Origin: Cladocopium goreaui | Taxonomy: Eukaryota > Sar > Dinophyceae > Suessiales > Symbiodiniaceae | Reading direction: 5' to 3' | Length of the DNA: 64,000 bases | Assembly (NCBI GenBank): GCA_947184155.2 | Contig: CAMXCT020001380.1 | Span: forward strand, 284,501 to 348,500 | Shown here: one piece after another, positions 19,712-31,400 of the stretch | How the letters are laid out: each line of letters starts with the position of its first letter | Position numbering within the stretch: position 1 is the stretch's first letter | Program-made: the position numbers and the translations under genes | Notes under the pieces: generated by a model | Database searches by the model: none | What the model saw: the letters and a program-made list of their open reading frames with translations, nothing else | Told to the model about the DNA's origin: nothing

Positions 19712-22700
19712 ACAGAGTGAAGAGTTCTGGAAGGGCAAGACCATCTACAAGATCAAGGAGGACTACGTGATCCCAGATGACATTGTCAGAAGTGACATTG
19801 ATCGTGCAAGGCCCTTTCGTGGAAACATTGATGATCTTTTTCACCCTGAGTCAGCCTCTTCAGTGCCATCAGGTGTACAGAAGAAGAAGCCAAGCTCCTT
19901 AAAGAAGGAGGAAGGCAAACCGATTTCAAATGGACCAGGCTCGAAAAAGATTGAGGTAGGTCCACCTGCAGCCAAAAGACACGTAGGTAAGCAGAAACCT
20001 CAGGTTGTCGATGACTCTCAATCAGGTTCATCAAGAAAGAAGGTTGTTGTCTCCTATCCCAAGCTTGATGAGGAAGATGAACTGGACATAAGAGCTAGGG
20101 AGTTAGGTCTGGACAAAGTTGATTCAGATGAACTTCAAGTCATTGAACCAAAACATTCTGCACCTGCGCGCCACCGTGGTAAGCAAGATTCAGAAAGTCA
20201 AGTTGAGAAACTAGGTAGTGATGCTCTTGAGCCTAGGCGAGTTTCAATTCCACTGCCTGGTAGTGAAGTGCAAGCCATGACACCAGCATACAGAAAGATG
20301 CTCAGGAAACTGGAGGATAGTGTGGAACTTTACAAACTTCACATTAAACACTATCACATGTCTCCTACTCAATTCAGACGAAGGACTTCCATGTTAGGAC
20401 TTCCTGACTCTGTCTATGAGAAGTATGATGAAATGTACAACAAGTGTCGTGTGTGTAGTACTTCCATTGCACCACCGCCGCGAGCCAGAATTTCAGGCAT
20501 ACGATCCACCAACTTTGGAGATGTTATCTTTGTTGATCATGCTGAAATTCAGTTGAGGAAGAACAAGTACATGGTGTTGCTTGTTCTTGATGGTGCAACC
20601 AACTTACTTTGGGCTACGGCACAAAACTCACTGAACAACAAGGAGACCATTCAGGCTCTAAGGTTGTGGACTGATGAACATAACTGTATGCCGAAAGCCA
20701 TCGTAGGTGATGAAGCATTCTTTCAAGAAGACTTTCTGACTTATTACCGAACTCATGGTATCAAGGAATGTCCCTGTGGTTCAAGAACCCCATGGCCTAA
20801 CAGAGCTGAATCAGCTGTCAGACTTTTCAAACGACAATGGCAAATCATGTCCAAGAACCTTGAAGATGATAGGTTCAGAGGAATTACCATTAGAGAAGCT
20901 GTGAAGCGTACTGTTTGGGCCAGAAACACTCAACTCACTGTTAGTGGTTATTCTCCTTTGGAAATTGCCACTGGTAGAAGACCACCAGATCTTCTGGATA
21001 TTGAGACTTCTGATCCTGCTCAACTTAGTGTTGATCCTTTACCTGAAGACAAAACACAACTCGAGTTGCAAAGGTTAGCACTGAGGGCACATCAGGAAGC
21101 CAGACAAGCTGCTGACCTCAGACATGACATGGCCAAACGAACAATGCCATCAGATGGACCTTACAAACCAGGTGACAAGGTTTTCGTTTGGAGTTCCCCT
21201 GTCAATGCTAATGCTATTGCTTCAAAGGCATGGAAGAAGGAAAGATGGATCAGAGGTACTGTTATCTCTCAAGAAGGTGCTATGGTCAATGTTCATGTTG
21301 ACAACGCAGTCATGCGTGTTAATCAATCGAAGGTGAGACGTGACCATGATGAATGGCATGATGTTGCCGTTCCTGGATTTGACACATCAGAACCTGTTCC
21401 ACTTGCAGTTGAAGATGAAGATGACTATGAACCAGATATCGCTGAATATGCTGAAGCATACTTAGGTGAACAAGCTCACTGGTTTTGTCAAACTGGCAAG
21501 TGTGATGTTGTGGAACTCTTCAGTAGCAACGCTGGTCTTAGTTGGCACATGGCACGATTGAACATGAAGGTTGGTGAACCCATTGACCACAAGCATGGTT
21601 GGAGTTTCAACAGTAAAAAGAAACAAAACCAAGTTTGGAAACAACTTGAGAATCTTGATCCTGAATACGTATTGATCACAAATCCTTCACCAAATTCCTG
21701 GAAATACTTGGTATTCAAGTTTTGCCTTGATGTGATGAAATGGCAAGTTGACCGAGGAAAAGGTTTCTTGGTGATTGCACCACCTGATTCAGGATTTGCT
21801 CAGTTTTTGGCTTGGAAGAAATTTCAGAAGGACAGAATCAAGTATCACATTGGTTGTTTCAACCTTGACATGACAAATTACTGTCGTTGTGATCCTTCAA
21901 TCAAGAACTTGCGTGTGTATTACAATCATGATAAAGACTTTGACATGTTGGAACCACAGCATGCCTTCAGTAGAGAAGGGAAGCTTTGGAATGATCCACA
22001 ATGGAAGGTCTTACCATCTTACTTGTGTTCATTCATTGCGCAGTTCACACAGCTTGTACCTTTGAGGGACATGAGACAGTATTTCTTGTTTGAAGATCTG
22101 TTGGAACATTTTGATGATGGAGCATTGTGCGGCACGTCAATGTTTTTGGACCGTGAACCTGAGTGCTCGTGTTTGTTGCAAGACTTGCATCATATTGAGA
22201 CCTCTATTCCAGTGCCGTTGAAGCACATCCTTCCACAGAGGTTTACCACTCAGTTACTTGTTCAAACACTGAGGAAGATTGATCAGTTGCCAAGGAGTAC
22301 AGAGGTTAGTGTCAGAGAATCAACTGACCCCAGAATCATTGAATTGATTCCTGGACTTCAAGATGTCAGAAAGAAGACATTGCCTCAAATGTACTTTGAA
22401 GATTGCAGTGTGTTCAGAGGAACTTATGGAAGAGTGAATCCTTTGTTTCAACATCCTGAAGATGCTGTCTTACTCATTTGGAAACCTGGTGACTATGATC
22501 ATGTTTACTTCATGTTTGTGTCACAGTTGTATCCACATCATGAACAGTTCAAAATCCATGAATGGAGTATGATCGTCTTTTCACGAGAAACGACTGGTGC
22601 TATCAAAAGGAGAGTTGAAGATCCTCCTAGTTCAAGTAGCACACCACCAAATGGTGACGATCCCATTCATCCAGATCAGCATGGTGATGTTCCACAAAAT

Positions 22701-25700
22701 GATGATGAAATGTTGAGTGGTGATGAACCAGATGATCCTCTGGATGATGATAATCAACCTGATTACAATACTGGACCTGATCCAGGTGATGATGATGATC
22801 AAGAGTACATCATTCCAGATGATTATGGACCACCACCTGATGATGATTTGGATATGCCAGGAATACAGGACTCGGGGGAAACACATCAACCAAGTTCACC
22901 ATCAACTCCGTTTTCCAATCCTGACATTCCAATCGAAGAGATTGCTGATCCTGGACAAGATGACGATTCTCCACCAGGACCTGATCCAACGTCAGAGCCT
23001 ATCAGAGTTCAAAGGAAACAGAGACAGATCTCAACTGATTCTACTGATGCTTTACCAAAGGCAAAGGCAAAGGTGATTATCAAGAGGCCAAAGGTTCAAT
23101 TACCAGGTCATGTACAGCCAATTTCAGTTCCTACTCAGAAACCTCATGATGAAGAAGATGAAGGACCTTCACATGATCCTACTGCCTCAAGTTCACATGA
23201 TAATACAATTCCATTGCCTACTACTACACCAACATCGTTTACGCCAGGTGACTTTGCGCAGCCAGCGCAACAGCAGTCTTCACAAGGAACACCAGAATTG
23301 GTATCATCACAACATGATGATGATGAAACAGAACCATATGAAACAGACGACACTCCTGTTTTGACTGAGGATGACATTGCTCAGCTTCAGGAAGAAGATG
23401 TGGACACTGAACCTTACACATCAGACCACTCTCATTTTGTCAATGTTGATGGTACTGTTTTCGTTCCTTTAGGACCAAAGGTCCAAGCTGCACCTGAGTT
23501 TGGTTCATACGATGTTACTGGATTCAAACAGTTTGAACAGTATCTTGCCAAGAATGGAAAGAAGCAGCCAAAGGCAGAATCAGTTATCACTCAAGAAGTC
23601 TTGAGAAAGTATGCTAAGGAGATCAAACAAGCCAAGCTTGAAGAATTCAGAAGTTTTCTGGATTTCACTGCCATGACTTTCAGAGACAAGAGACGTCATA
23701 AGATTGATAACTATGTCACTGGCAGATGGGTGCTTACCATCAAGGTTGATAAGGATGGACAGTTCAAGAAGTTCAAGGCTAGATGGGTATGTAGAGGCTT
23801 TCAAGATGCTCAAAAGTATGACTTACAGACTGACAGTCCTACTGCTACCAGGTATGGTTTTCGTGTGGCATCTCAGCATGCAGCCTCGATGTACTGGGAT
23901 TTACTCCATTTAGACTTGAAAACTGCCTTCCTTCAGGGGGAAACATACGACTTAGACCGCCGCGTTATCCATGTTCAGTTGCCTACTGACATTGGTTTGC
24001 CTCCTTACTTGGTTGGTTTGTGCACTCGTTCCGTCTATGGACTTGCGGACGCACCACGTAGATGGTGGAACCGCCTTGACAAATTTCTGATTTCGCTTGG
24101 TATTCAACCAACAAGAGCTGACAGGTGTACATATGTATGCTATGATGGTGCTTTTAAGGAGCCAAAACAGGTTAGCTTTGCTGACTCTGAGGCAACAGAA
24201 CCAGCACCTGTGACATACTACGTAAGCTCACAAGACAGTGAGGAAACGCGTGATGAATCCTCCGACATTGCTGAGGAAGTTCATAAGTCTCTTTTGGTTG
24301 AAGAAAGATTGTTTTCAGCTTGCTATCAACAAACCCAAACATGGAAACAGAGGAAAGAGTTCAAGGAGAAGAAGGTTGAAGATTGTGCTTGGACTCCTGT
24401 TGTTGATGAAACTTTGTTGAAGTTTTTGGAATCTGTTGAACACAAGTCTGGTTGGTATCCTTTTGAAAATGGTCATGCTCAAGTTGCTTATCGTGCAAAA
24501 GCTTTGAGAACTCCTGATTCACATTATGATCGAAAGAAGTTTCACTTGAGAACTTCTATTGTGAAGAGGAAAGGAGTTTGGTGGTTGCTTGAGATGAATC
24601 ATGACATGAACAAGGACAATGTTTCCATAAGTTTGGAAGAAGAAGCTGAAGTACTTGTTTCAGTCTTCTTACCTTCAGAGCGTACTTATCTTGCCACGAC
24701 ACCACAGTTGACACCTGAGATTGTTGAACAACTCTTGGAACACTTCATGGACCCTGTGAATGGCAGTAATGCCAAGGGAAGAAAACCTATTGGCATGTGT
24801 TGTTTGCATGTTGACGACTTGTTCATTACTGGAACTCCAGAGTTTCTGGAGAAGTTCAAGAAAGTTGTCAAGTCACAATTCAAGATTGGTCATGAAGATG
24901 TGAATGACTTGATGTTCACTGGTCAACGTGTGAAATGGATCATTGATGAGAAGACCAAGAAGAAATCACACATCACTGTTGAACAATCACTTTGTGTCAG
25001 TGAACTTACTGAGGTTGTCATACCAAAAGGTTTGAAGGACGAAGACAAATGTGACAAGGATCTCCACACTGCCTATAGATCACTCTTAGGTAGTATCAAT
25101 TGGTTACAATCAAGAACTCAATTTCAGTCGTGTTATCAGTTTTCACGTTGTGCTTCTGCTGCTGCTTCCCCCACCATAGGTGATTGCAAAACGCTGAACA
25201 AACTTTGCAGGCAAATTGTAGGTGACCCGATGGAACTGATGTTCTGGCCACTCCAAGGTGATCCAAGATTAGTTGCAATGCCAGATGCAGCGTTTAGGAA
25301 CAACAGCGACAAATCCTCACAGCGCGCGATGGTTATTTTCATGGCTGAACCGAGAAAGGAAAAGAGCAAAAACACCAGAGGTTCTCTCATTTTCTTTGAA
25401 TCTACCAAAATCAAACGAACCACTTTGAGCACAACTGTTGCAGAGTTGTATGCACTCATGAAGTGTTATGGTACATGTCAAATGTTGAGAGGACTGATCA
25501 AGGACATCACTGGACTTTCAAGCGAGATTCATATGAGGACTGATGCAAACAATCTTGTGACTACTGCCAGCACTACTCATGTTCCTGAACAACAAGAGAC
25601 CATTCATATGATTCAGATGCTTAGGAAGGAAGCATGTTCAGGTTCCATTGCTGACTTGTCACATATCAGAACTCAATGGTGTTTAGCCGATTGTTTGACC

Positions 25701-25895
25701 AAGAAGTCTGCCAATCCTCAGAATCTTATTGATGCTGTTCGACAAGGTGTTCTTAAAGAAGTTGATGCTCATCCACCATTCAGATCATTACTGGAACACA
25801 AAGCTTACCTCAGGTCATGGTTGCCAACAGTTTGCAGTCATGTTGATTTCAGACATGATGTATTTCTGTTAGGTGACACCTTGAGGGATTCTTGA
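19620..25895 (+). CDS. copia ORF2: integrase, reverse transcriptase, RNase H
   Basis: Open frame of 2091 codons; the ATG at 19620 lies inside ORF1 and may not be used, since a +1 frameshift would enter this frame near 19709. In order: a His/Cys zinc-binding module (HIKHYH ... KCRVC, about residues 240-280); rve integrase with D306 (FVDHAE), D364 (IVGDEAF) and E397 (NRAESAV); a segment of unknown function (about 620-960); a long acidic Asp/Pro-rich linker (about 1000-1280); RT with D1432 (LDLKTAFL) and D1732-D1733 (LHVDDLF); RNase H with D1889, E1942 (AELYAL) and D1975 (RTDAN), ending in the copia-typical LADCLTK. No inactivating change is seen. Confidence 0.95.
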   Translation: MRERHTWNSRRARRRFFTRTTGAQRRKRFSEQSEEFWKGKTIYKIKEDYVIPDDIVRSDIDRARPFRGNIDDLFHPESASSVPSGVQKKKPSSLKKEEGKPISNGPGSKKIEVGPPAAKRHVGKQKPQVVDDSQSGSSRKKVVVSYPKLDEEDELDIRARELGLDKVDSDELQVIEPKHSAPARHRGKQDSESQVEKLGSDALEPRRVSIPLPGSEVQAMTPAYRKMLRKLEDSVELYKLHIKHYHMSPTQFRRRTSMLGLPDSVYEKYDEMYNKCRVCSTSIAPPPRARISGIRSTNFGDVIFVDHAEIQLRKNKYMVLLVLDGATNLLWATAQNSLNNKETIQALRLWTDEHNCMPKAIVGDEAFFQEDFLTYYRTHGIKECPCGSRTPWPNRAESAVRLFKRQWQIMSKNLEDDRFRGITIREAVKRTVWARNTQLTVSGYSPLEIATGRRPPDLLDIETSDPAQLSVDPLPEDKTQLELQRLALRAHQEARQAADLRHDMAKRTMPSDGPYKPGDKVFVWSSPVNANAIASKAWKKERWIRGTVISQEGAMVNVHVDNAVMRVNQSKVRRDHDEWHDVAVPGFDTSEPVPLAVEDEDDYEPDIAEYAEAYLGEQAHWFCQTGKCDVVELFSSNAGLSWHMARLNMKVGEPIDHKHGWSFNSKKKQNQVWKQLENLDPEYVLITNPSPNSWKYLVFKFCLDVMKWQVDRGKGFLVIAPPDSGFAQFLAWKKFQKDRIKYHIGCFNLDMTNYCRCDPSIKNLRVYYNHDKDFDMLEPQHAFSREGKLWNDPQWKVLPSYLCSFIAQFTQLVPLRDMRQYFLFEDLLEHFDDGALCGTSMFLDREPECSCLLQDLHHIETSIPVPLKHILPQRFTTQLLVQTLRKIDQLPRSTEVSVRESTDPRIIELIPGLQDVRKKTLPQMYFEDCSVFRGTYGRVNPLFQHPEDAVLLIWKPGDYDHVYFMFVSQLYPHHEQFKIHEWSMIVFSRETTGAIKRRVEDPPSSSSTPPNGDDPIHPDQHGDVPQNDDEMLSGDEPDDPLDDDNQPDYNTGPDPGDDDDQEYIIPDDYGPPPDDDLDMPGIQDSGETHQPSSPSTPFSNPDIPIEEIADPGQDDDSPPGPDPTSEPIRVQRKQRQISTDSTDALPKAKAKVIIKRPKVQLPGHVQPISVPTQKPHDEEDEGPSHDPTASSSHDNTIPLPTTTPTSFTPGDFAQPAQQQSSQGTPELVSSQHDDDETEPYETDDTPVLTEDDIAQLQEEDVDTEPYTSDHSHFVNVDGTVFVPLGPKVQAAPEFGSYDVTGFKQFEQYLAKNGKKQPKAESVITQEVLRKYAKEIKQAKLEEFRSFLDFTAMTFRDKRRHKIDNYVTGRWVLTIKVDKDGQFKKFKARWVCRGFQDAQKYDLQTDSPTATRYGFRVASQHAASMYWDLLHLDLKTAFLQGETYDLDRRVIHVQLPTDIGLPPYLVGLCTRSVYGLADAPRRWWNRLDKFLISLGIQPTRADRCTYVCYDGAFKEPKQVSFADSEATEPAPVTYYVSSQDSEETRDESSDIAEEVHKSLLVEERLFSACYQQTQTWKQRKEFKEKKVEDCAWTPVVDETLLKFLESVEHKSGWYPFENGHAQVAYRAKALRTPDSHYDRKKFHLRTSIVKRKGVWWLLEMNHDMNKDNVSISLEEEAEVLVSVFLPSERTYLATTPQLTPEIVEQLLEHFMDPVNGSNAKGRKPIGMCCLHVDDLFITGTPEFLEKFKKVVKSQFKIGHEDVNDLMFTGQRVKWIIDEKTKKKSHITVEQSLCVSELTEVVIPKGLKDEDKCDKDLHTAYRSLLGSINWLQSRTQFQSCYQFSRCASAAASPTIGDCKTLNKLCRQIVGDPMELMFWPLQGDPRLVAMPDAAFRNNSDKSSQRAMVIFMAEPRKEKSKNTRGSLIFFESTKIKRTTLSTTVAELYALMKCYGTCQMLRGLIKDITGLSSEIHMRTDANNLVTTASTTHVPEQQETIHMIQMLRKEACSGSIADLSHIRTQWCLADCLTKKSANPQNLIDAVRQGVLKEVDAHPPFRSLLEHKAYLRSWLPTVCSHVDFRHDVFLLGDTLRDS

Positions 25896-25900
25896 CTATT

Positions 25901-25917
25901 TTTTGAATTTGTGCCTG
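25901..25917 (+). repeat. 17 bp direct repeat, left border of cargo module
   Basis: TTTTGAATTTGTGCCTG, five bases after the pol stop, is identical to 32174-32190, which abuts the 3' LTR. Confidence 0.9.
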
Positions 25918-25961
25918 CGGCTCAAAAGGCAGAGTCTCGAGGATCGTACTGTTTCTTCAAC

Positions 25962-28382
25962 ATGTCGAGCTCTAGCCGGTGGAACAGGGCCTCAGCCGCA
26001 GCATCTAGTGATCAGGCACAATCGAACACTCGAGGTCAAGAATATCCTAGATATGATTTTAGTCGAAGACATTCAGCTGATGGATATGCTCTGAGAAGAT
26101 CAGAGGAAATCCCAGCTGACCAATTTCGAACACCATCGACATTACCCAATGAGGATCATTTAGCATTTTGCTATGATTACAGGCGCCAAACAGATTGGTT
26201 TCAGGCTCACGAGCAAGTGAGGAAGAAGAGAGAGCGCAATTTACATACATTGATGGGTCCACACAACATGAGACCAACTGACAGACATGAAATGTTCATG
26301 GACGCAATAGCTTGGATTCTGCACTGGGGAACTAGTCATGGAGAATTTGATGAATCTTTGAAATGGACTTCAAGTTTTCTGAAGTATCTCTGTGGCTTTA
26401 CAACTCAGGCAGAAGAAAACTGGTTTGATGAACGATGCAATGATTTCCACGTGGACATGACTAGCCAACAAAGGAGAAGTTATTATATGTCATGCAGCAA
26501 GAGGCTATCCAATGTGTTGAGACATTGCAGAGACAAAACGTTATTCACTGCCAGTGGAGCTATGAACATTTCTTTACTGTTTGATCAGATGCAAGGAGAC
26601 AATCCAAAGGAATATCACATGTCTGGAGCAGATTTTGCTGCTATGTTACTGTGTAATCCAAAACAACGTTTCTTTGTCGAGATCTCCATGAGATGGCAGT
26701 GGTACCCATATAGCCCAATGGCAGAGTATCCATTCGACGTTCGTCTTGGTGCTTTTCAAGGACATAGCAACCAAGTTGTCGATCCTACTGTGGCACACCA
26801 CCAACTTACATATGATGAGGCTATGAGTTTGGGCTGGATTTTTCATGTCACTGATTACATGAATTTAGATTCCATTCAACAATCAGGCCTGAAGACCTTT
26901 GTGAAAGGAAGTGGAAAAGGCAGAAGGGATGCAGTTCACTTCATGTATCACAATGACAATGGTCAGGGCTACATAAGAATGGCAGAGGGCACGAAGCCTC
27001 CAAGAAACTACAGGCGACCAGTGTACCTCGTGTTGGATCCAAGTTTTATTGTGGACAACCAACTCTATCTGACAAAGAATGGTGTCATTTTATTTCATGG
27101 TGACATTCCTTTCCAGTACCTCCACGTCAAGGAACAACTCCCTACCATTGCATGCAACGTTGTTCATCAAGGACGTGGTCACTCTCTACCTCCATCGGTT
27201 ACAGGTGGTTCATGGCACAGAGACACCACATGGAACCATGTCATGAAGGAGAAAGGTCCAACATTTATTCCTGGACAAGACATTCCTGAGGAAGTCAGAA
27301 TCACAGCATGGGAGTTCATGGGTCAGCAGGTTCCACAAAACTATGGAAGATTGGTTTTTGGTACACCACTATGCAACGAGAATGATTTTGACCCTGTTAT
27401 GGAATCAATCTATGGTGCTGCAGCAGAAAGCTCTCAAGAAAGAGAGGTATCTGCGCATGCTGATGAAACCATGGAAAACCCATATGAACAACCATCAAGA
27501 AGAGGACGCTCTCCAGAAAGAGAGGAACCTCAAGATGTATGGGAGCAACAACGCTCCTCATCAGGATGTCCAGAATCACCACAATATGATGATCCTCAAC
27601 AAGATGCTCAAGACAATCAACAAGAGGAGCCATCAGTGGACGTCCATGATGACCCAATGGGTGAAGAAGCTGTCAACCTCTGGGAAGCAGAAGATCCACC
27701 AGATGATATCGAAGACCCTGTTGTAGAACAGGCTACCAAAAGTTCAATTTCTGCATCGAATCCCTGGGTCCTGTATGAGGCAGGTATTGTTTGTGCAAGA
27801 GAAGAGAGCGGTGAACTCATCAAGAACTCCTCAGGAGAAAAAGTGATAGTTCTGCGTGAATGGAACCTACTACTCTCTTCACAAAAGATAGCACTTCGTA
27901 GACAATCGATCACTCGCTCAGACTGGGAGAAGTTACCATGGACAGGACATCTATGCTTACTCTTCACAAGAGCTTGGGAGATTGGACGCATGTTGGCACA
28001 CTTCCATCGAGAAAGAAACATTGCAGCCATGGAAGGTTACATGGACTCTTGTCGACGACATTGGACAGACTGGATGCGAGGTCAAGTTGCCCCAACAGGT
28101 TGGGAAGACAGACACAGTATCAGCAGAGACGAATGGAGAGAGAAGTTCTTGCTATACGAAAGAGACTTAGCAATACAGAAGGACATGGAGTATCTCTCAG
28201 AAGCAGTCTTTGTCTTTTACACCAAGCATCTTGATCAGTTCATTAGAGAGAACGACAAACTCTGGGGAGATTTCTGCAAGAGAAAGAAGGACCGTGATGG
28301 TAACATTTTGGATGCACTGGAGTTGAGTACTCATGGGTATGACATGACTATCCAAGGAATTACAGTTCCCATGTCATCCTAG
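25962..28382 (+). CDS. copia ORF3: Tpt1/KptA-like RNA 2'-phosphotransferase domain protein
   Basis: 806 aa from the ATG at 25962 (MSSSSRWN). The frame is open further upstream to 25911, but with no earlier ATG. Residues about 179-390 carry the Tpt1/KptA signatures in order: SKRLSNVLRH (the S-K-x-L-S-x-x-L-R-H motif with its Arg-His pair), VRLGAFQGHS (R-A-x-Q-G-H-S motif), FHVTDYMNLDSIQQSGL (H-G-T and helix), DAVHF (H-V-H-x motif) and NGVILFHGDIPFQYL near the end. Tpt1 enzymes remove an RNA 2'-phosphate by transferring it to NAD+, forming ADP-ribose 1'',2''-cyclic phosphate, after tRNA splicing. The ~180 N-terminal residues and ~400 C-terminal residues (acidic middle, then a Trp-rich helical part) are not recognised. 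Activity is inferred. The ORF is followed 32 nt later by ORF4. Confidence 0.82.
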   Translation: MSSSSRWNRASAAASSDQAQSNTRGQEYPRYDFSRRHSADGYALRRSEEIPADQFRTPSTLPNEDHLAFCYDYRRQTDWFQAHEQVRKKRERNLHTLMGPHNMRPTDRHEMFMDAIAWILHWGTSHGEFDESLKWTSSFLKYLCGFTTQAEENWFDERCNDFHVDMTSQQRRSYYMSCSKRLSNVLRHCRDKTLFTASGAMNISLLFDQMQGDNPKEYHMSGADFAAMLLCNPKQRFFVEISMRWQWYPYSPMAEYPFDVRLGAFQGHSNQVVDPTVAHHQLTYDEAMSLGWIFHVTDYMNLDSIQQSGLKTFVKGSGKGRRDAVHFMYHNDNGQGYIRMAEGTKPPRNYRRPVYLVLDPSFIVDNQLYLTKNGVILFHGDIPFQYLHVKEQLPTIACNVVHQGRGHSLPPSVTGGSWHRDTTWNHVMKEKGPTFIPGQDIPEEVRITAWEFMGQQVPQNYGRLVFGTPLCNENDFDPVMESIYGAAAESSQEREVSAHADETMENPYEQPSRRGRSPEREEPQDVWEQQRSSSGCPESPQYDDPQQDAQDNQQEEPSVDVHDDPMGEEAVNLWEAEDPPDDIEDPVVEQATKSSISASNPWVLYEAGIVCAREESGELIKNSSGEKVIVLREWNLLLSSQKIALRRQSITRSDWEKLPWTGHLCLLFTRAWEIGRMLAHFHRERNIAAMEGYMDSCRRHWTDWMRGQVAPTGWEDRHSISRDEWREKFLLYERDLAIQKDMEYLSEAVFVFYTKHLDQFIRENDKLWGDFCKRKKDRDGNILDALELSTHGYDMTIQGITVPMSS

Positions 28383-28414
28383 AACCTGAACGGCATTTCT
28401 CGTTTTCCACAAAA

Positions 28415-31400
28415 ATGATGATCATGGCAATCGATCTGTATGAAGATGAAGCACCTGCCAACTTTTGCCATTTTACCATCTTTGCTCTCAACAAGCTTCG
28501 ACAATTTGTGGATAGCAGAAAGGAGTTGACTGCTCAGTCTTACAGATTCTTTGTTGAACATGCCTACAACCAATTCTTTCAGCATGAAGCATTCCATCAA
28601 TCTGCAAGAGCAAGGACAAAGGTCAGGGAATGTGGTTCAGGTGACTTCCACACATCTACAAAGCTCGATGGCTACATCTGGGTAGCAGGAAAAGACAAGA
28701 TTGCTCACATCCCAGAATCAGAGCAACAGAATGTGGACATGGAAGATCACGATGATGATGATGCTGAAGATGATTTGGAGTTTTTGCCAAGACTACAAGT
28801 TTTTGTTAGGCCGCAGGAGGAAAAAGCATCAGGCTCTCATGAAAGAGAGGAAGAAGGTGTAGGCTCTCAAGAAAGAGAGGAAACACAACCGCAACAAGAA
28901 GATGAAATATTACCAGATGCAAATCCTCGAAGAAATCTTGAAGACCGACAGGGACTGTTTTTAGTCAGGCAACTCAAACCAGAGCACAGGAGGATCCTAC
29001 AGGATATTACACTCGCAGGCCAATCAATCCTCACAGGAGATGATCTTGAAGGAGGTCAACCCCTTGAACGTGGTGACATAAGCTACTTCTCATTATGGTT
29101 GATGATGTCGGCATTATCAGATGCTTCTTTTTCAACATTTATGGAGCAGTATGCACCTATGATGGGTTATGAGATCTCCTACGACAAGTATCATGAGTTC
29201 AAACTGGATATTGACCAAGTTCTCAAGGACAATGAACACCTCAGCGCAGAAAATTTCTTTGGAGCAGAGGATCCTGATTTGGTGGACGATGATCCAAACA
29301 CTCCTCTTCCAGACCTTCAAGGACAGAGCGCTGGTGATCCTGAGTACAAGCACACTATTGAAAGTTTGAACATTGAGGACAAGCATATCATTTTGGAAAC
29401 TGATGATGACAAATTGGTTGAGTGTACATTGAAATGGATCAGTATGTGCAATCAGAATGTTCAACAAAAGATCAAGGACAGTTTTGTCAAACCAGAAGAA
29501 CGACAAGAGAAAGAAGAGGATGAAGATGAGGAGATTGCTGTCGAAGAAGAAGAAGAAGAAAAAGACACACAGGAGCCACATGTCCCAGCTGAAAGCTCTT
29601 TAGAGAAAGAGGAATCAGCTCCACCTGAACGCTCCTCAGAAAAGGAGGAATCAGGGGAGAAGAAAACAGACATTCAAGATGATGAGACAGCTCCTGAAGT
29701 GAAACCTGCAATTCGACTTTACTATGGTCAAGATATCACTGGAAACGAAGATGATTCAGTTTTTCGAAAATTGAAGGATTGTTTTTCAGATGGTTACCAT
29801 GGTGAATGGGCAGGATTTTACAATAAAGGTTATCCAGCGTCTTCGAAGCATCGACACATGTTTTGGCATGTCAAGTACAGGAAGACCATGTCTCCACATC
29901 AAGATTATTGGTACCATCTTACAGATGACCAGTTGATGGTTGAGTACATTGCCAGACACAAGGATCAGAATCCACAACTAGAATTACAAGAACTCAATCA
30001 GCACATTGAATATGGTTGTAGTGATCCTAGGATGCATCCTCTTCATCAAGACAAAGCAGAATCATCCTCAAAAGAAGCAGAAAAGAGGATTGATGACGAT
30101 TTTGGAAATCTCACAAAGGTACTCCAAGATTACGTTGAGGACCACAAGGTCTTACCTTACTGTATGATCTTGCATAGCTTGGCTTACAGATATTTAGGTG
30201 GAGGCCTATCAGACCCAACTTACAAGGATGCCGAATTTCCATACAGATCCTCTCCACAGATAACAGCAATGTTTTGGAATTTGGGAAACTGGTGCAGAAA
30301 CAGATTTGAAAAATGCCCGGTTCCAGAAAGATTTCAACAATTCATTCCACACATTGACTACACTATCGATGAGGATCATGAAAATTTTGATGAAACCAAG
30401 TCACAGTTCAACAATTACTTCATCAATGTCATCAAGAACTTTGGAGGACATCTCTTCATGAATTGTGAAGCTGGTTCATTGTATCCTCACAGAGAAAGAC
30501 TCGACGAGGTTGACTTTAAAACTTGCTTCAATGACTATCATGACTTGATGGTGGCAGCTCGCCTTGGAAAGGATGGCTATATCAAGCAAATTGCTGGATA
30601 TCAAACAGATGACAACGACACACGAGTTCGACAAGTCTCATGGGCAATCTTCGAAGTATCTTGGGGAAAGACAAAGGACCGAGATACAAATGAGATTGTT
30701 GACTTGACAAGAGCTAGGATGAGGATGACACGTGTGTGCGTTTATCACGTCGGACAGAAGTATGCATCAGACTCTGCTGGGATTGTTGGTGAATGCTTAG
30801 CTGTTATGGCTTTTGAGTGTGCCAGATATCAAGTTGACTTCATCGCAGGTGATGGAAACAAGGCATGCTATTACAGCACACCAAAATCTCCAGGCGTCCC
30901 TACATATCAACACAGCCTAATCCAATTCTGGATTAACAGAATGGTAGGTGTTGCAACACAAGCCATGCGCAAGTATTTTGATTCATCTTGCCCTCCAATC
31001 AGGGTCAAGCATTTCATTTCTTGCAGTTATCGTGACTTGGATTTTCTTGCAACACACTTGGATGGCATTACAACAGCAACATACACCGACGAGCTCATGA
31101 ACAAGACAAATGGGAAAGGTGATTGTTGTATGTTAACAGTTGTTGAGTGGGGTCATTCACGTTTGATGTGTCAGGAACACCTTGAAGACTACGAAGACGA
31201 AGATCACATGAACTATGTGGGTGAATTTTACTTCAAGGTAAATGAAACTTGCTTGCATGGTGATCACAACATCTTCATGGTTGCCCCAAATGATCGTGAT
31301 GCCCATAATCCAATTCTTATCCATCTTGATCCTTCTGATATGTCGTGGAATGAACGACATCATTACAAACATTCTTTCAAGAAGAAGCAGTATTCAGATA

